From Porodaedalea pini (lineage: Eukaryota; Basidiomycota; Agaricomycetes; Hymenochaetales; Hymenochaetaceae), in assembly GCA_002794775.1 (NCBI GenBank), contig NBAY01000012.1:315001-379000 (forward strand): DNA of 64,000 nt, in the 5' to 3' direction. The notes beneath the pieces are model-generated. The model did not search any database and was not told the DNA's origin. It saw only the letters and a list, made by a program, of their open reading frames with translations. Each line of letters begins with the position of its first letter. The first letter of the stretch is position 1. Below are positions 11,701 to 23,466 of the stretch, piece after piece. Position numbers and translations under genes: made by a program.

Positions 11701-13400
11701 CTAAACCGCGTGTAATCCCGTCGTCCTTCTATCCCTTCGTATTTCAACCGACTCCATGGCGGTCGCAGACCACGTCCCATCGCTTTGTTTTTCCACGAGC
11801 TGTGGTGCATACATAGCACTATTTACGCTGCCCTCGCTTCTCGTTCCCGAACCTGAGCTTGGGTCTCCATACGACTCCATCGCACCAACAGTCGAGAATG
11901 TCGGAGTTACGAACGACATGGCGCTCTCAGGCATGGATCCAGTTACAGTCACAGTGCCGTCGCAGCAATACGTGGAAGGCAGAGCGGACGACCGGGAGAC
12001 GACGGTCACATTCCGCGTCGCGCCGATCTTGCGTAGGTGTAGGGTGATGCGGGACATCATTGTCACTGTTATGCTGTATTGTGATAGAAATGAGAAATGG
12101 AGCTAGAAAGAGGAGGAAGAGGAGGAACTCACAGCTGTGCGAACTGGCCTAGGATGTTCTTGAGGCCGGGCTGGGAGATGAAGGCAAGTCAGCGACAGGG
12201 CTGAGCCAGGCGTTGCTCCAAACTTACTGATGCCGTATAGATCATGATCGTTAACGTCTACCTCAGGAACAAAATCCTCATTAATCTTTCATACCAACCA
12301 CTCATACAATGTACCAAACTCACGAGGTTCGCCGAGAAAACAACACTATAATACAGCACGCCATCCTTCACGAGCGTCGTGAGTAGCGTATTGCTCGCAC
12401 CGAGACCAAGCCTCGACTCGCGAAGAGCGCCGACTGTCTTGTGCAGCGTAAGGAGGAGCACAGCCGTGTCGAACACCAACGGCACAGCGGCGCTGAGAGA
12501 CGCAAAGCCTTTCCTTGACGGATCGAAAATGAGGCTGCAGCTATGGATGCCGGACGAGTGGGGAACGGCTAGATGAGAGACGTATGGGTATTAGGATGGG
12601 ATGTAAGAGAGGAAAGGAGGCAACGCACGCCTGCCGGTTGAGAGTAGCCATGAGTAGATCCCGATTTGGAATATCCAAAGCGTACCAAGAAGGGCTTGAA
12701 CGGGTCTACAGTTTCCTCCATATAATGCGTTGACCCTGCGTAATAGTCGAGTTAAGAGCCTGAAGAACAAGGTAGAGCCAGCACTCACCTCAGGATCATC
12801 ATTAATCCCGCAAGTCCGAGCCCGATGATCACTGTCGCGCCTTCGTAATGCACGAAGTGCGTGCACATCTCGTAGCTGAAGTCCGGCGACAAGTACGCTG
12901 AGAGCAATCGCGTATTAAGCTTCTATAGCCTCCGATGGCGTCGTATTTGAATAAAACTGACCATATAGATTCACGATAAAAGCCAGTGGGAAGAAATATC
13001 GGTTCTATCACGACTCGAGTAAGATTCCGGCACTTAGGTTAGGAGAACGAGCTCGCGCACCAGGAGGAACAAGTAAATAACTAACTTTAATCAGCTGCTT
13101 GCTCTTAGAAAGGATAAAGAACAACCGGAACTCACTTGGCCCTTTCCGCCCTTTCCACACGTAGTTCACCTCATCCGAGAACGTGAGGATGTGGTCGTAA
13201 ATGAGGAACATATAGCTCGCGAGGCCGACGTACTAAGAGATCCAGGTGCTAGTCAGTCCTACCGTCCTTTCTTTGAAATGAAAATACGCACGTTTGTTGC
13301 AATCCTTCGAATCATGAAAATAGGATTAGTCTGGAATATACGTATGTTTGTAGGTCGGGTACACTCACAGATGCTCCCGCTCGTGAATGTGATCTCGCAT
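11701..13400 (-). CDS. DUF6533-type multi-span membrane protein
   Basis: Basidiomycete-specific membrane protein family of unknown function. The start is ATG at 13400-13398 (MRDHIHEREHL) and the stop is TAG at 11703-11701; about seven or eight exons give roughly 370 residues. The family signature is clear: SYMFLIYDHILTFSDEVNYV followed by WKGRKGP. Later hydrophobic segments include TVIIGLGLAGLMMILRVNAL, LLGTLWIFQIGIYSWLL, PLVFDTAVLLLTLHK and YYSVVFSANLV. The last ~120 residues are a Ser/Thr-rich cytosolic-type tail with no motif I recognise. The topology resembles a seven-helix protein, but a receptor role is only inference. Its 3' end directly abuts the duplicated block that carries the promoter of flavocytochrome b2 copy 2. 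Confidence 0.82.
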
Positions 13401-14660
13401 GTTGGTGCTAGTCACTGGCGCTGACGATGGACAAGTGGCGGGTGGTGATGACAGTAAGAAAGAGAGAAAGCTTCGTAGACGATTCGGCCTTCCAGACTCA
13501 AGGAGACAAAAGAGAAAAGGAAAGTAGCATCCGAGAAACACTGACGGAAAGACTTGCACAATTGCATGACCTCTTCCGAGTCCGGATCCAAATTGGTTTG
13601 GACTCAGACTGGATTTTGCATCCGCGATTCCGCGTCGATTGGAATTTAGACTGCGTGTCTTAGGACACCGCCACCGGTGCTTCTCCCTTGTCTCGACTAT
13701 CTCTGAGCTGAAAGTGTAGAATATGCTGAGAAGCTATCCGAGACTAGCTTGAAGTAAGACACGAAATATGAAGGACGAAGCATGGGTCACTCTCCCAACT
13801 TAATCTCAGACCTAAGGCTGCAGATGGACGGTTCGCATTGTTCGCCATAGAAAAGCCTGCTTTTCTTCCAGTAGAGTAGACATAAAGTTTAGCACAGAAA
13901 AGTTCGTCTGCGAGACTCGGAGTCGACGCTGCAACTTCAGTTGAAAAGTCACGTGACAGTTTATAGTCAAATAAGGAGATCTCGTGACGCTTCTCCATTC
14001 TGGCGATCCAGGAGCCCGATTAATATTGGGACTGAATGGCCTCGCGATCGACAACTTCTTTAGCATCCAGCCCATTTCTCTTTAAATGTCATCTGGACGA
14101 CCGTCCCTGAAGCATACTGATGCGCCGACTCAGTGTTGAACGTTTAGGCTCTATCACTGATTGACATCGATGGCATTTATTCAAGTTGAAGAATACTCAT
14201 CGTGCTCGTTACGGTACATCATAACATGGTGAACAGGGTTTCTTCACAATCGCACCTCTGGACTCTGCGCCCGTGGGCATATGAACCCTGCCGGGATACT
14301 CGGTAGAATAGGGATATTTAAGTGATAAGTGGGAGGAGCTCTTGCAGGGTGAGTTCAGTTGATTGTTGCAATACAAAAAATATTCACGTGAATGTATAGT
14401 ACAAGGCAGTCAAAGGTCCATATCGAAGTACAGGTTGTACAGCCTACAAGTTTGAGACTACAAAATTGATGTTCTCACAGCAAAAAAAAAACGGAAGTCT
14501 CGTTGTACAGTGTCTGTGAGGAGGAAAGTGTCCGATGTGAAGAGTTCGTAAGGTCCAGAACCGTATGGATCATGAGCAGAGTCATTGAATGATGGATCGT
14601 CGCGAGTGGTTCAGAACAGCTCATTAATTGCCAATAGGTGGTTTGAATGGGAAGATGGCC
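13401..14660. other. Intergenic stretch, no gene seen
   Basis: Upstream region of the DUF6533 gene and downstream region of the Kre9-like gene. Open frames here (for example 13812-14075 on the minus strand) have no family resemblance. An A9 run lies at about 14482-14490. I see no RNA gene. Confidence 0.5.
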
Positions 14661-15177
14661 TCAAGCGGCCTCGATAGTGAACTCGGCACTGAAGTCACCG
14701 GAGTCACCGAAGACTATTCAAGAGTCGTCAATCAATCATGGTGTGCTTCCGCTTCTCCACGTCAAGATGGAAGGGGTACTCACGGACTATCTGGTATCCG
14801 CTGCCAGGCGTGACGTCCGGGACGGTGACCACGACACGACCATCCGTGAGGTTGAAGCCCGAAGCAAGGTCTCCCGCTACAGTGCCACACATCGATAAGT
14901 CATCGAGCAGAACTCGAGAAAGAAAGAGGGACATACGCTGAGTGAGGCCACCCTTGCGGATCTGGATGCTGCCGATGGGGTTGGTGATCTGCGCGGGCTC
15001 CTGGGAGAGGTCCCAGGTGACATTGTGGTGGTTCCCGATCTTCCAGACGGTACCCGCGTGCGGGTAGAGCACCTTCGGCGCCCACACGTCGCGACGGTCA
15101 ACGGGAAGAGTGCTCGCGAACGAGAACAGTGTGACGAGGAGCGAGAAGATGAAAAAGAGGCGCGACACGGAGAGCAT
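14661..15177 (-). CDS. Small secreted Kre9/KNH-type cell-wall protein
   Basis: The start is ATG at 15177-15175; the upstream in-frame ATG at 15201 is less likely, because MLSVSRLFFIFSLLVTLFSF is a textbook signal peptide. Two introns split the gene: one begins GTATGTCC after GGLTQ, and one begins GTGAGTAC after SGYQIV. The stop is TGA at 14663-14661. The product is about 125 residues. The mature part reads VLYPHAGTVWKIGNHHNVTWD and then GRVVVTVPDVTPGSGYQIV and LFGDSGDFSAEFTI, matching the Kre9/KNH1 N-terminal domain. In yeast this family acts in beta-1,6-glucan assembly. The Ser/Thr-rich GPI region seen in many relatives is absent, so this is a one-domain form. Confidence 0.85.
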
Positions 15178-15783
15178 GACGGTCGTGAGTGTCGTGAACA
15201 AGGATCTTCAAGTGAGGAGAGTGATGAGAGTTGTGTATGTATGTCGCAACTGCGAGGGATGGACAGCAATGCACGAATACGTCGGGTTCTTATACCATCT
15301 GCACCATCCTGACGCATGACCACACGGTACTTCCCAAAAACTCCGATGACCGGCGGATCCCGCCCGAGACCAGTGACAGAAGGCAGAAATATGCCGTACC
15401 GGTGCTTTCGTGGAGCGCATTAGGGAGGGTCATCAGCAGAACAAATATACATAGCCTGACGCTAGAGAGAACAGAACGCACTGGTTCACCTGGCCTCCGA
15501 TTCACAAGTTTCAGCATCGCCTCATGAGTCATGTCGGACCAGTATATGGCACCATGTCGGGGATTTCAGGCCTAAATAGTACTTAGACGGTCGATTGTCA
15601 GAGTCTACCAGCTTGCATTAGCAGCATGTCCTGAGAAGCCGTTCATAGTAAGGGCTGAGGTCCAGTGAGAAGGCGAGAAGAGTACAGGAAGGGCAAGCTC
15701 GTATCTGAGAGGACCTGCCATTTTCGGCGATCGACGTTGTCTGTGGCAGCCGCGCCGAGAACGTGCGCTTTGCTCTAGCGACC
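15178..15783. promoter_or_regulatory. Divergent promoter region, Kre9-like / phosphodiesterase
   Basis: These 606 bp separate two divergent start codons and must hold both 5' regions. I did not identify a specific factor site. The open frames seen here are antisense or chance frames. Confidence 0.45.
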
Positions 15784-18090
15784 ATGGTCCAGCCATCGAG
15801 CTCTCTACCAATTTTCTCAACGGACCTCTCATCATCCAGAGATAACGAAGACAATGAAGTTGGGGATCATGAGCTGAGAGGACTCCTGTCAGGTGTCCAG
15901 TCCACTGACAAACCGGACGTGAAGACGGAGCGCGGCCTCTTCAAGTGGTTCGAGGACAGCGAGGCGCGGACGCGTAAACGTATTGCTGTCATTGCAGGGG
16001 TCATCATTATCCTTCTTCTCGGTGCAACATTCGTGCCGCCTTACCTGAGCTTTGGCGGAGGGAGCAGAAAGAACGCCCATCCGAACGCACACTTTGTCGG
16101 AAGTGAACTGAGGTCGAATGGCACGAATGACTTCAAGAGGACGGTGCTGATTGTATCTATTGATGGATTGAGGTGCGTAAACTAGTATGTACTTTCGCCT
16201 GCCCGTTTTCTTATGGGCATGTCAGAGCCGACTACCTTGACCGAGGCTTGACGCCGCACCTGCTGGATATCAGCAAGGAAGGTCTCCGAGCGAAATACAT
16301 GAAACCTATATTCCCGGTATGATGTCTTAAATGTGGTTCGTTTGGTGAGATGCTGAGAAGGTGTCCGTTTGATATCTTGTCACGTATCATAGACCTTGAC
16401 ATTTCCGTGAGTCTTCTCCAACAGTCGCAGAAAATGACCTCCGCTGACAGTGGTGTGCAGAAATCACTGGGCGTTAATGCAAGTATCTTATTCAGAGTGG
16501 TACTAATTGAATTTACTCAACTTCATTGATAGGACAGGACTGTATGCGGAATCGCACGGAATTGTAGCAAATGTGCGTTCGCCACATTCATTAACTTAGT
16601 AATGACTTATTCATTAATTCATTAAACCTGTTTCACAGAACTTCTGGGATCCGCGTACGAGCTCTGAATTCCACTATAATAAAGAGAGCTCGACTTGGAA
16701 TGCTTCGTGGTGGTTCGGTGAACCGGTAAGCACGAAACGCATTTAGGAAAAGGAATAGAGAGACTTATCCATCATGGTAGATGTGGGAGACGACCGGACG
16801 AGCGGATGTTATCTCGGCGAATTTGATGTGGTGAGTTAGTTCAGCATTCTTCCGTACCTAAAGCTAAGGAGTTCCAGGCCTGGCCCTCCGAAGACGATGA
16901 CGGGTGCTTCGCCAACCTATTTCGTACCTTGGAGGGTAAGTCACGATCGGTAATTGGAGCTCAAGCATTGACAGAGACTTTTGTCTAAAAGGACAAAGTT
17001 CCTTTGAATGAGAAACTCGACCAAATTTTCGGATGGATTGATTTGCCATTGGAAAAGCGACCTCAGCTTATTATGGGTAAGTCAGGCAGATCCGTGGGTT
17101 TCTATTGTATTAATATCTACTTGGCAGCCTATGAGCCTTCCTTGGATCAAGCTGGTCATCTTACGGGACCAAACTCCGTTCTTGTGAATGTACGCGTTTT
17201 TCTTACGGTTGATTCGAAGATTCGGGGCAGTTTATAACAAATCTTGCATGCTTAGAATACGTTGAAATACGTCGATACGTTTGCAAAAAACCTGCACCTG
17301 CAGCTCGTCGCGCGCAACTTGACAGACATTGTCGACGTTATCTTTGTCAGCGACCATGGCATGACGGACACAAGTCACCCTGAGTTAGTCTATCTTGATG
17401 ACATCCTTGGCGCGGACGGTTACTCATACATTGAACACGAGGACGGTATGTGAACAGCTTCTCGTCATTTCATCGCTGGTCTGAAACGCATCCCAGGCTG
17501 GCCAAGCAAGGGCTTCCGATTCTCCAGCAAATGCAATGTGACACATTACCTTGATGTTTTACTTTCCGCGGCGGAAGAAAACCCCGAGAAGTTCGACGTG
17601 TTCACACACGAGACGATGCCAGAAAGATATCATTTTGCAAATAACTACCGTATTGCACCTGTATACGTCGTGCCGAAGATGGGCTATGCACTCACGACGC
17701 GGGAAGAGGGCGACGATGGGTTGTCCAAGGGGGTAAGTCTTCTGTCTATCGAAAGACATGTCTTCAACGAACTCATTGTCTGTTTTTTAGAATCATGGCT
17801 ACGACAATGATGAGCCTTCAATGCGTGCCATGTTCGTCGCTCATGGCCCATTCTCAACGAACGTCAAGGACGTGCACAACAAGCGCGCGGCTTCCTGGAC
17901 CTCTTCGCTATTCACGCGGTCCGCGAAGATGAACGCACCTACAGGCTGGCACTCCATCAACGACTCCGCCTATGTCATGGATGGCTTTGAGAACGTACAA
18001 ATATACGGCCTTGTAATGAAGCTCCTCGGGCTCGAGGAGTGGTCGGCGAGCAACAATGCGACGAAGGGATTCTGGGACAAGTACTTTTAG
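15784..18090 (+). CDS. Nucleotide pyrophosphatase/phosphodiesterase (type II membrane protein)
   Basis: This enzyme hydrolyses phosphodiester and pyrophosphate bonds of nucleotides outside the cell or in the vacuole/secretory lumen. The ATG at 15784 begins a ~70-residue cytosolic tail, followed by one transmembrane anchor (IAVIAGVIIILLLGATFVPP, near residues 70-90). About twelve exons give roughly 640 residues, ending at TAG 18088-18090. The alkaline-phosphatase-fold metal and nucleophile motifs are visible: SIDGLR (Asp), PTLTFPNHWALMTGLYAESH (nucleophile Thr), PSLDQAGHLTGP (Asp/His), VSDHGM (Asp-His), and a late His in GWHSIN. Several Asn glycosylation sites fit a luminal domain. Spliced exons as short as 19-33 nt are needed around the nucleophile, and these are well supported by the motif continuity. 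Confidence 0.92.
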
Positions 18091-18508
18091 ACATTTGTCC
18101 CCTCTCGCCTTCTATCACTATCTTAGCCTCTGTACTATAATGTCTTGGTTATTTATTGTGTAGAATAATTGGATTTGATTTTCTGGGTGCTTCACTCAGC
18201 ACTTTGCTTCTTACATCCGCAACAGGCTCAGTACTGGTGTTCAAGGGAATCACATGATGACGTATCAATTTGGCAGTGCACCGTAGCGGTTCACGAGTTT
18301 GAGCGAGATCTCATCACATCATTTACAACTACGACGAGGTGGAGGACGACACTCACGATATACGACATAAGCTACTATGTCGATGCTTGCAAAATTCAGA
18401 AAGGGGGCGGAGAAGGTGTGTTTGTGATCTGCAGTTCAATGACGTTCATAAAGCCTTACTTGGCATGCTGCTGCGCGTACACAGGCGGGGATCCAGGCAA
18501 CGGCGTTC
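18091..18508. other. Short intergenic stretch, no gene seen
   Basis: These 418 bp lie between two same-strand genes. A plus-strand frame covers part of it, but it overlaps the next gene out of frame and has no family resemblance. An additional 5' exon of the SYLF gene could lie here. Confidence 0.4.
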
Positions 18509-19499
18509 ATGAACAATGCAGGGAATAAGGTCGCTTCGGAGTCGAAAGGCTTTGTTCAGGGGTTCAGTCTTCCTGGGGAGGCAGAGAAAGCGGCGAAGAT
18601 CCTGCAGAGTTTCCTTGGTGCGCTCATTCGTGCTCTATACGTTTTGTCACTTACTTCTGACACAAAGGTGTCACCTCAGCCGACCCCGAAAATCCAGAAT
18701 CTGCACTCAACGCGATCCCCAAAGCAGTCTTACAGCGAGCGCGAGGTGCGTACATGTGTTCTCATCTAGTCCAAGCGAACGTCTGTATGCCAACAACCCC
18801 TTTCGCCACACAGGTCTCGCCGTCTTCCAAGTGCTGAAAGCCGGGTTCGTGTTCTCCGGGAAGGCCGGCTCGGGCCTCGTCATCGCACGGCTGCCCGATG
18901 GCTCGTGGTCCGCACCCTCGTGCATCGCGACAGGCGGTGTAGGCTGGGGCCTGCAGGTCGGGGCGGACATCACGGACTTCGTCGTCGTGCTCAACAGCGA
19001 GGACGCTGTCCGTGCGTTCTCGATGGGTGGGAACGTCACCATTGGCGGAAATATCTCCGCTGCGGCCGGGCCCGTTGGGACTGGTGGTAGCGTGCAAGCG
19101 AGTCTTGCACATCCAGCTCCTATGTTTTCGTATTCGAAGTCAAAGGGTACGCCATATATTCTTCATCCGTCCCCTTCTAACATACACATCGTAATTGCAG
19201 GGCTCTTCGCGGGACTCTCACTCGAGGGGACGGTGCTCATAGAGCGCAAGGACGCGAATCGCGACTTCTACGGCTCCGCGATCCCTGCGCGCCTCATCCT
19301 CGGCGGGCAGGTGCCGCCACCCGAGATCGCGTCGCGACTGTACGAGATCATCGAGGCCGCGGAGGGACTTGATGAGTCGGGCCTTCCCGGCGAGGCGTAC
19401 GTGCCGTCTGCAACCGGCGACCACCTACCTGTGAATCAGCAGACGACGGACGCGGGTCAGACGGTGTTTGATGCGGAAGAGCGCCATGGGTTTATGTGA
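18509..19499 (+). CDS. SYLF (DUF500/Ysc84-type) lipid- and actin-binding protein
   Basis: SYLF-domain proteins bind phosphoinositides and actin; yeast Ysc84 acts at endocytic actin patches. The proposed start is ATG at 18509 (MNNAGNKVASESKGFVQGFS), giving about 300 residues with four or more exons and TGA at 19497-19499. The domain is clear: ADPENPESALNAIPKAVLQ, GLAVFQVLKAGFVFSGKAGS, WSAPSCIATGGVGWGLQVGA, TDFVVVLNSEDAVRAF, and GLFAGLSLEGTVLIER before a short C-terminal region. There is no SH3 domain after SYLF, unlike Ysc84 itself, so it is a SYLF-only form. The true N-terminus may include a further upstream exon, because relatives often start 15-20 residues earlier. Confidence 0.9.
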
Positions 19500-21190
19500 G
19501 GCAGACGAGAGAGGATAAGGCGTGTCGGATGGGACGTGGTGCGGATTTCACTGGTGCTGTGCACAATACCTCGGGTGGTTAACCTGTACGTTGTATGAGT
19601 ATTATAATCTGTGCAGTTTTTATACATAGGTGTGAGTGATCTGCTGAACATCATAATGCAGTTCTTTCTCAGTAAGTGCTGGTCCCTTTCAATCGGAGTG
19701 CGTATTTTTGACCTAGTTTCTTCATTGAGGTCACCCCCCAGACGCCCAGCTACATTCAAAGGATTGATCTCGGCTCGGCAAGACCTGTTGATCTATGTGA
19801 TTTGTCACTAGGATTCTCAGTACTAGTGTCACTCTATGAGGCCAACTATAAATCAAGCCGGCATCATTCGGAACATCGCCGGTCTGTCCCATCCTCGAAT
19901 GTTACATCAACACTTCGGTCTGCATTTGATCTACCAGCGAAATACAATTAGCATAAGCCAATATGCCAATGGCCTCGCTGTCTGGGCCCTCGATCCGCCT
20001 TCAAACGAATGGTACATCTACAATTGTACATCAAGTTCTCAACAGCGCATGGCGCAAATGAGGACACAGTGGAAAAAGGACTCGAGACAATAAACTCGAA
20101 GTTCCAAGAAGAGGTTCAGCAGTGATAAAGAAAACATGCAAAACATGTAAAGCTGACATTTTAATGAAATATGCTCAGGTTGTTGCCGTTGTCTGTTACA
20201 CAATCTGAGGCTAGCATCCGCTCATAGAGGCAGAGCAAGAACGTTCGAAACCCATCAATTTCAATAATCAGAATATTGGGAGCTGTTCTTTCAAATTCAA
20301 TAAACAAGTATAGGTTTTCTCTCAATCTTTATACATAGTACGTCGGTTTCACCCCGACATTATAGCATTGGAATTTAGACTCGGAGATGATCGGCGGGAA
20401 TGAGCTTCAAATTTCTCTTTGAGTCTTTATGCGATGACCATCAAATCCTTCTCTCTGCTCCTTCCTCAATATTAATGTTTCTCATCGACATCGTGACACC
20501 CTTAAGCTTGACTAAGTAATGTGGCTGGTTTCATCAGACATGAGGAATGGCATGGACCGCCAGGCGAGTCAGAGATCTCTCACTTACCGTCGTCCTGAGC
20601 GAAAAATTTCATGCCCTCTCGGTCCACCCAACCATCTTTAGTCGAGAAACCTCGCTCATCGCAGGTCTTCAGAAATACCTGGAGCCAGAATATTGACATT
20701 CCTAGGCCTCTTTATCTGCTGGCATACTTTTGAATAGGACTGCTGTGCTAATTAGGGTACGCTGACACGACAACTCCGAATAGCTTAGAGGCACGCTATG
20801 TGGCACCGTCAACGCCTCACATCGCCCCTGTATATCATACCTCCACAGTACCTTGCATTCAGATCTTGCCTATTCACTCGGACGCCGGATTACTGCAATA
20901 CGCCCCTCTCTTCTTGACGATTGTCTTCTATTGCATTGCATTCGCTGTCTTCAGCCGAGAATCCTGCTTTTCACCATACACATTCTTGCATACAGCTGTG
21001 GGCGAAGCAACAGCGAGCCATTCCTAACTTTTCATCCTTGTGGAGTCGCCGTGACCGTCAAGCAAGGAGGCATCAACGATCTGCATGATCGTGAGAGGTC
21101 CGCTCTTTCCGGCTTCTGCAAAAAACCCAGGATATTTCGTGCACTCAGCGTCATCGTTGCCACATCACCCGACGATACCCCGTATCCCCT
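19500..21190. other. Long intergenic stretch, no convincing gene
   Basis: 1.7 kb. An 85-codon ATG frame at 19836-20093 encodes a peptide I do not recognise; it has no family motif and no clear introns, so I leave it uncalled. The part from 20100 to 20780 looks AT-rich and non-coding. The last few hundred bases should be the promoter and 5' UTR of the acidic-protein gene. Confidence 0.45.
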
Positions 21191-22579
21191 ATGGCGTCCT
21201 CTACAGCTCAAGTACTTGACTCTCCCGAAGGAGATTGTCTTCATGCAACAGCGAAGGAGAAAGGGAAGAACATCGACTCGTGCGAACGCGGCTCGAGCTC
21301 GTCTCTGACTTTGCGGCGAAGCGATTTCGAGACGCAAAGCCAAAAGCAAAATATCGATGTCCTCGAAGCCTTCGGCGTCCATGGACAGAGAATGCAAATT
21401 GTCCCGAGCTCTGAACATCCACATAGAGACTACGATAATATCCACGGTCGTGGAACGGCTATAGTGCCTGCACACCGGAATTCTCCCTTACTTCGAGATT
21501 TATATATGGATCTCAACTTTTGGATTAACGGCGTAACTCGGGAACCCGGACGCGAGGATCTTAAATCACTTCTGTTCTCCATTAATCCGGCTGAGCTCGT
21601 TGCGGACTCCGCCGAATCGACGACTTCACAGACTGTGCCGGAATCATCAAGTGCTTCGCCCAGAGGTCGCGCCGGCTCCAGGTCTAATCCTTCCCGATTT
21701 TTAGTGTTGGACCCAGAAGACTCGGGAGACGACGTGCAAGGAGGCGATGCTTCTGATGACTCTTCAGATGGTTATGACTCCATGCCGGACCTCATCTCCA
21801 TCACGGGCTCTGAAGACGACCGCGATCGCTTCAGAGACTGGGACTGGGATGCGGACTCTGATGACGCGATGTCGATGCCAGACCTCGAGTCCGTCACGGA
21901 CGATGATGTCAGATTTGATCTCTGGACTCGACGAAACATAGACGAGTCGCTCCTGGATTCTGACGAAGAGGAGGAGGCACGTGCACACTGGGCGGAAGTG
22001 GATCGCACCTTCCTTCCTGCGGCGTCAGATTCGAGCTCGAGCTCGTCTGAATCCGAGCTGAGTGACAATGAGAGCGAGGAGGCCACGGATAGCAACTCTG
22101 ATACGAGCATTCGAAAAATGAGACCCTTGACACGTCGTAGGCGGAATGTTCGAGGGTTGAGGACCAGAAGACCTCACACGACCACTTCGTCTCCACCTTC
22201 CGACCCAGAGCTCCCCATGCGTCGTGTGACATCCCTCGACGAGGCTGCGTACGCAAACGTGCAGTTTTCCCTCGAAGATGCACTCGATGCTCGCGCCTTA
22301 GCTCGAGAGTTGCCAATCCGCAGTGGCGACTTAGGATCGTGGTGGTATCAACCCATTCCTCTCGCCGATAGTCTCGCTCGTAGGCTCACCACAAACCTGG
22401 ATCGCGAGCGAGCTAGTTGGCGCTTTTATAGTCCTCTCCTCAATCAAAACGAGCTTAACTGGCGCCCGTTCCTCTTGTCTGACTTGGAAACGCGGGAGGC
22501 AGATGGAGACAGTGGCGAATCGACAATGGAAAGCTCTACCAATTTTGCAACCCCGGTGGATGCTACAGGTGCTCAATAA
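21191..22579 (+). CDS. Acidic, Ser/Asp-rich disordered protein, function unknown
   Basis: Intronless ATG frame of 462 codons, ending at 22579. I do not recognise a family. The central part (about residues 160-310) is very acidic and Ser/Asp-rich, with serine runs and LLDSDEEEEA. It holds a repeated element: YDSMPDLISITGSEDD near residue 195 and SMPDLESVTDDD near 230. An Arg-rich patch (MRPLTRRRRNVRGLRTRR, about 312-330) could be a nuclear-localisation signal. The C-terminal ~90 residues look more ordered, with aromatic residues. Length, codon use and absence of stops support a real gene. A chromatin or transcription-related role is speculation. Confidence 0.7.
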   Translation: MASSTAQVLDSPEGDCLHATAKEKGKNIDSCERGSSSSLTLRRSDFETQSQKQNIDVLEAFGVHGQRMQIVPSSEHPHRDYDNIHGRGTAIVPAHRNSPLLRDLYMDLNFWINGVTREPGREDLKSLLFSINPAELVADSAESTTSQTVPESSSASPRGRAGSRSNPSRFLVLDPEDSGDDVQGGDASDDSSDGYDSMPDLISITGSEDDRDRFRDWDWDADSDDAMSMPDLESVTDDDVRFDLWTRRNIDESLLDSDEEEEARAHWAEVDRTFLPAASDSSSSSSESELSDNESEEATDSNSDTSIRKMRPLTRRRRNVRGLRTRRPHTTTSSPPSDPELPMRRVTSLDEAAYANVQFSLEDALDARALARELPIRSGDLGSWWYQPIPLADSLARRLTTNLDRERASWRFYSPLLNQNELNWRPFLLSDLETREADGDSGESTMESSTNFATPVDATGAQ

Positions 22580-23466
22580 TTGCAAAGGTTCGCCGAAATA
22601 AATCTAGACCGCACAATAACATCTGCCCTCCGGAGGATGGTGCGAGAATTCCTTCATTTTATCATATTTGTGTACATGTCTCCACTTTTCACGAACGAAC
22701 AAGTACGCCCTAAGTAAAATAATGCATGTATACAGCGAATTCTTGTTTAGCTATTCAAGTACTGATAGGACAATCGGCTTTGCTGAAAACCTAACAAACG
22801 AAGTATTGGAGAGCGCCGGTTGTACGTTGGACCCACAAAACTCTCTCGTGCCCACGCGCAATTCGACTTCTTCACAAAGACGACAGACATTATCTATGTG
22901 AACCCTTGAGTTATGGTTATGTTATACTATTCTGCCTGCTCTTCCAACCTTTCACTTCTTCTAGAAACTTTCTCGGTGCCTGCTGTTTTTCTTTTAGAGG
23001 GCGCTCTACTATTGATGCAACCCTTGTAGTCCGTGGCTCTTGCATCTAAGCATTAGCAAGGGCAGGAAAAGTACACCCATTTTCAGCAGGCCTAAACTTC
23101 ACATCGAATTCTTGACACCTACTTGTCTTCAAAATCTTGGTAAAGAGGAGCTCGAGACGTACTCATTAGTCCCCTGTGTTTGTGCTCAAACTTCTTTTTT
23201 GCAACTCGTACATTGCCCTAGACCCCGTTGGTCTCCAATCATTCATTCCTTTGCATGATGCTACTGGCTTTATAAAAGCGGAATAGTGGCCTTTGACTTG
23301 TTTTTACAGAGTACCGCTGAGATTTAGTAAGTTGCTAGGCTTCGTGTATAAGAAACAGAAATGGCGTAGCGAGTGTGCATGCATAAGGGGTCAACTCGTT
23401 ACGAATGCAAGAGAAAGAGATCAATCAATCAGCGGTGGCAGTATACAGTTGCAAGAGTGGGATTAA
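22580..23466. other. Convergent 3' region, no gene seen
   Basis: These 887 bp lie between the stop codons of the acidic-protein gene and the gelsolin gene. No frame with resemblance to a protein family was found on either strand. Confidence 0.5.
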
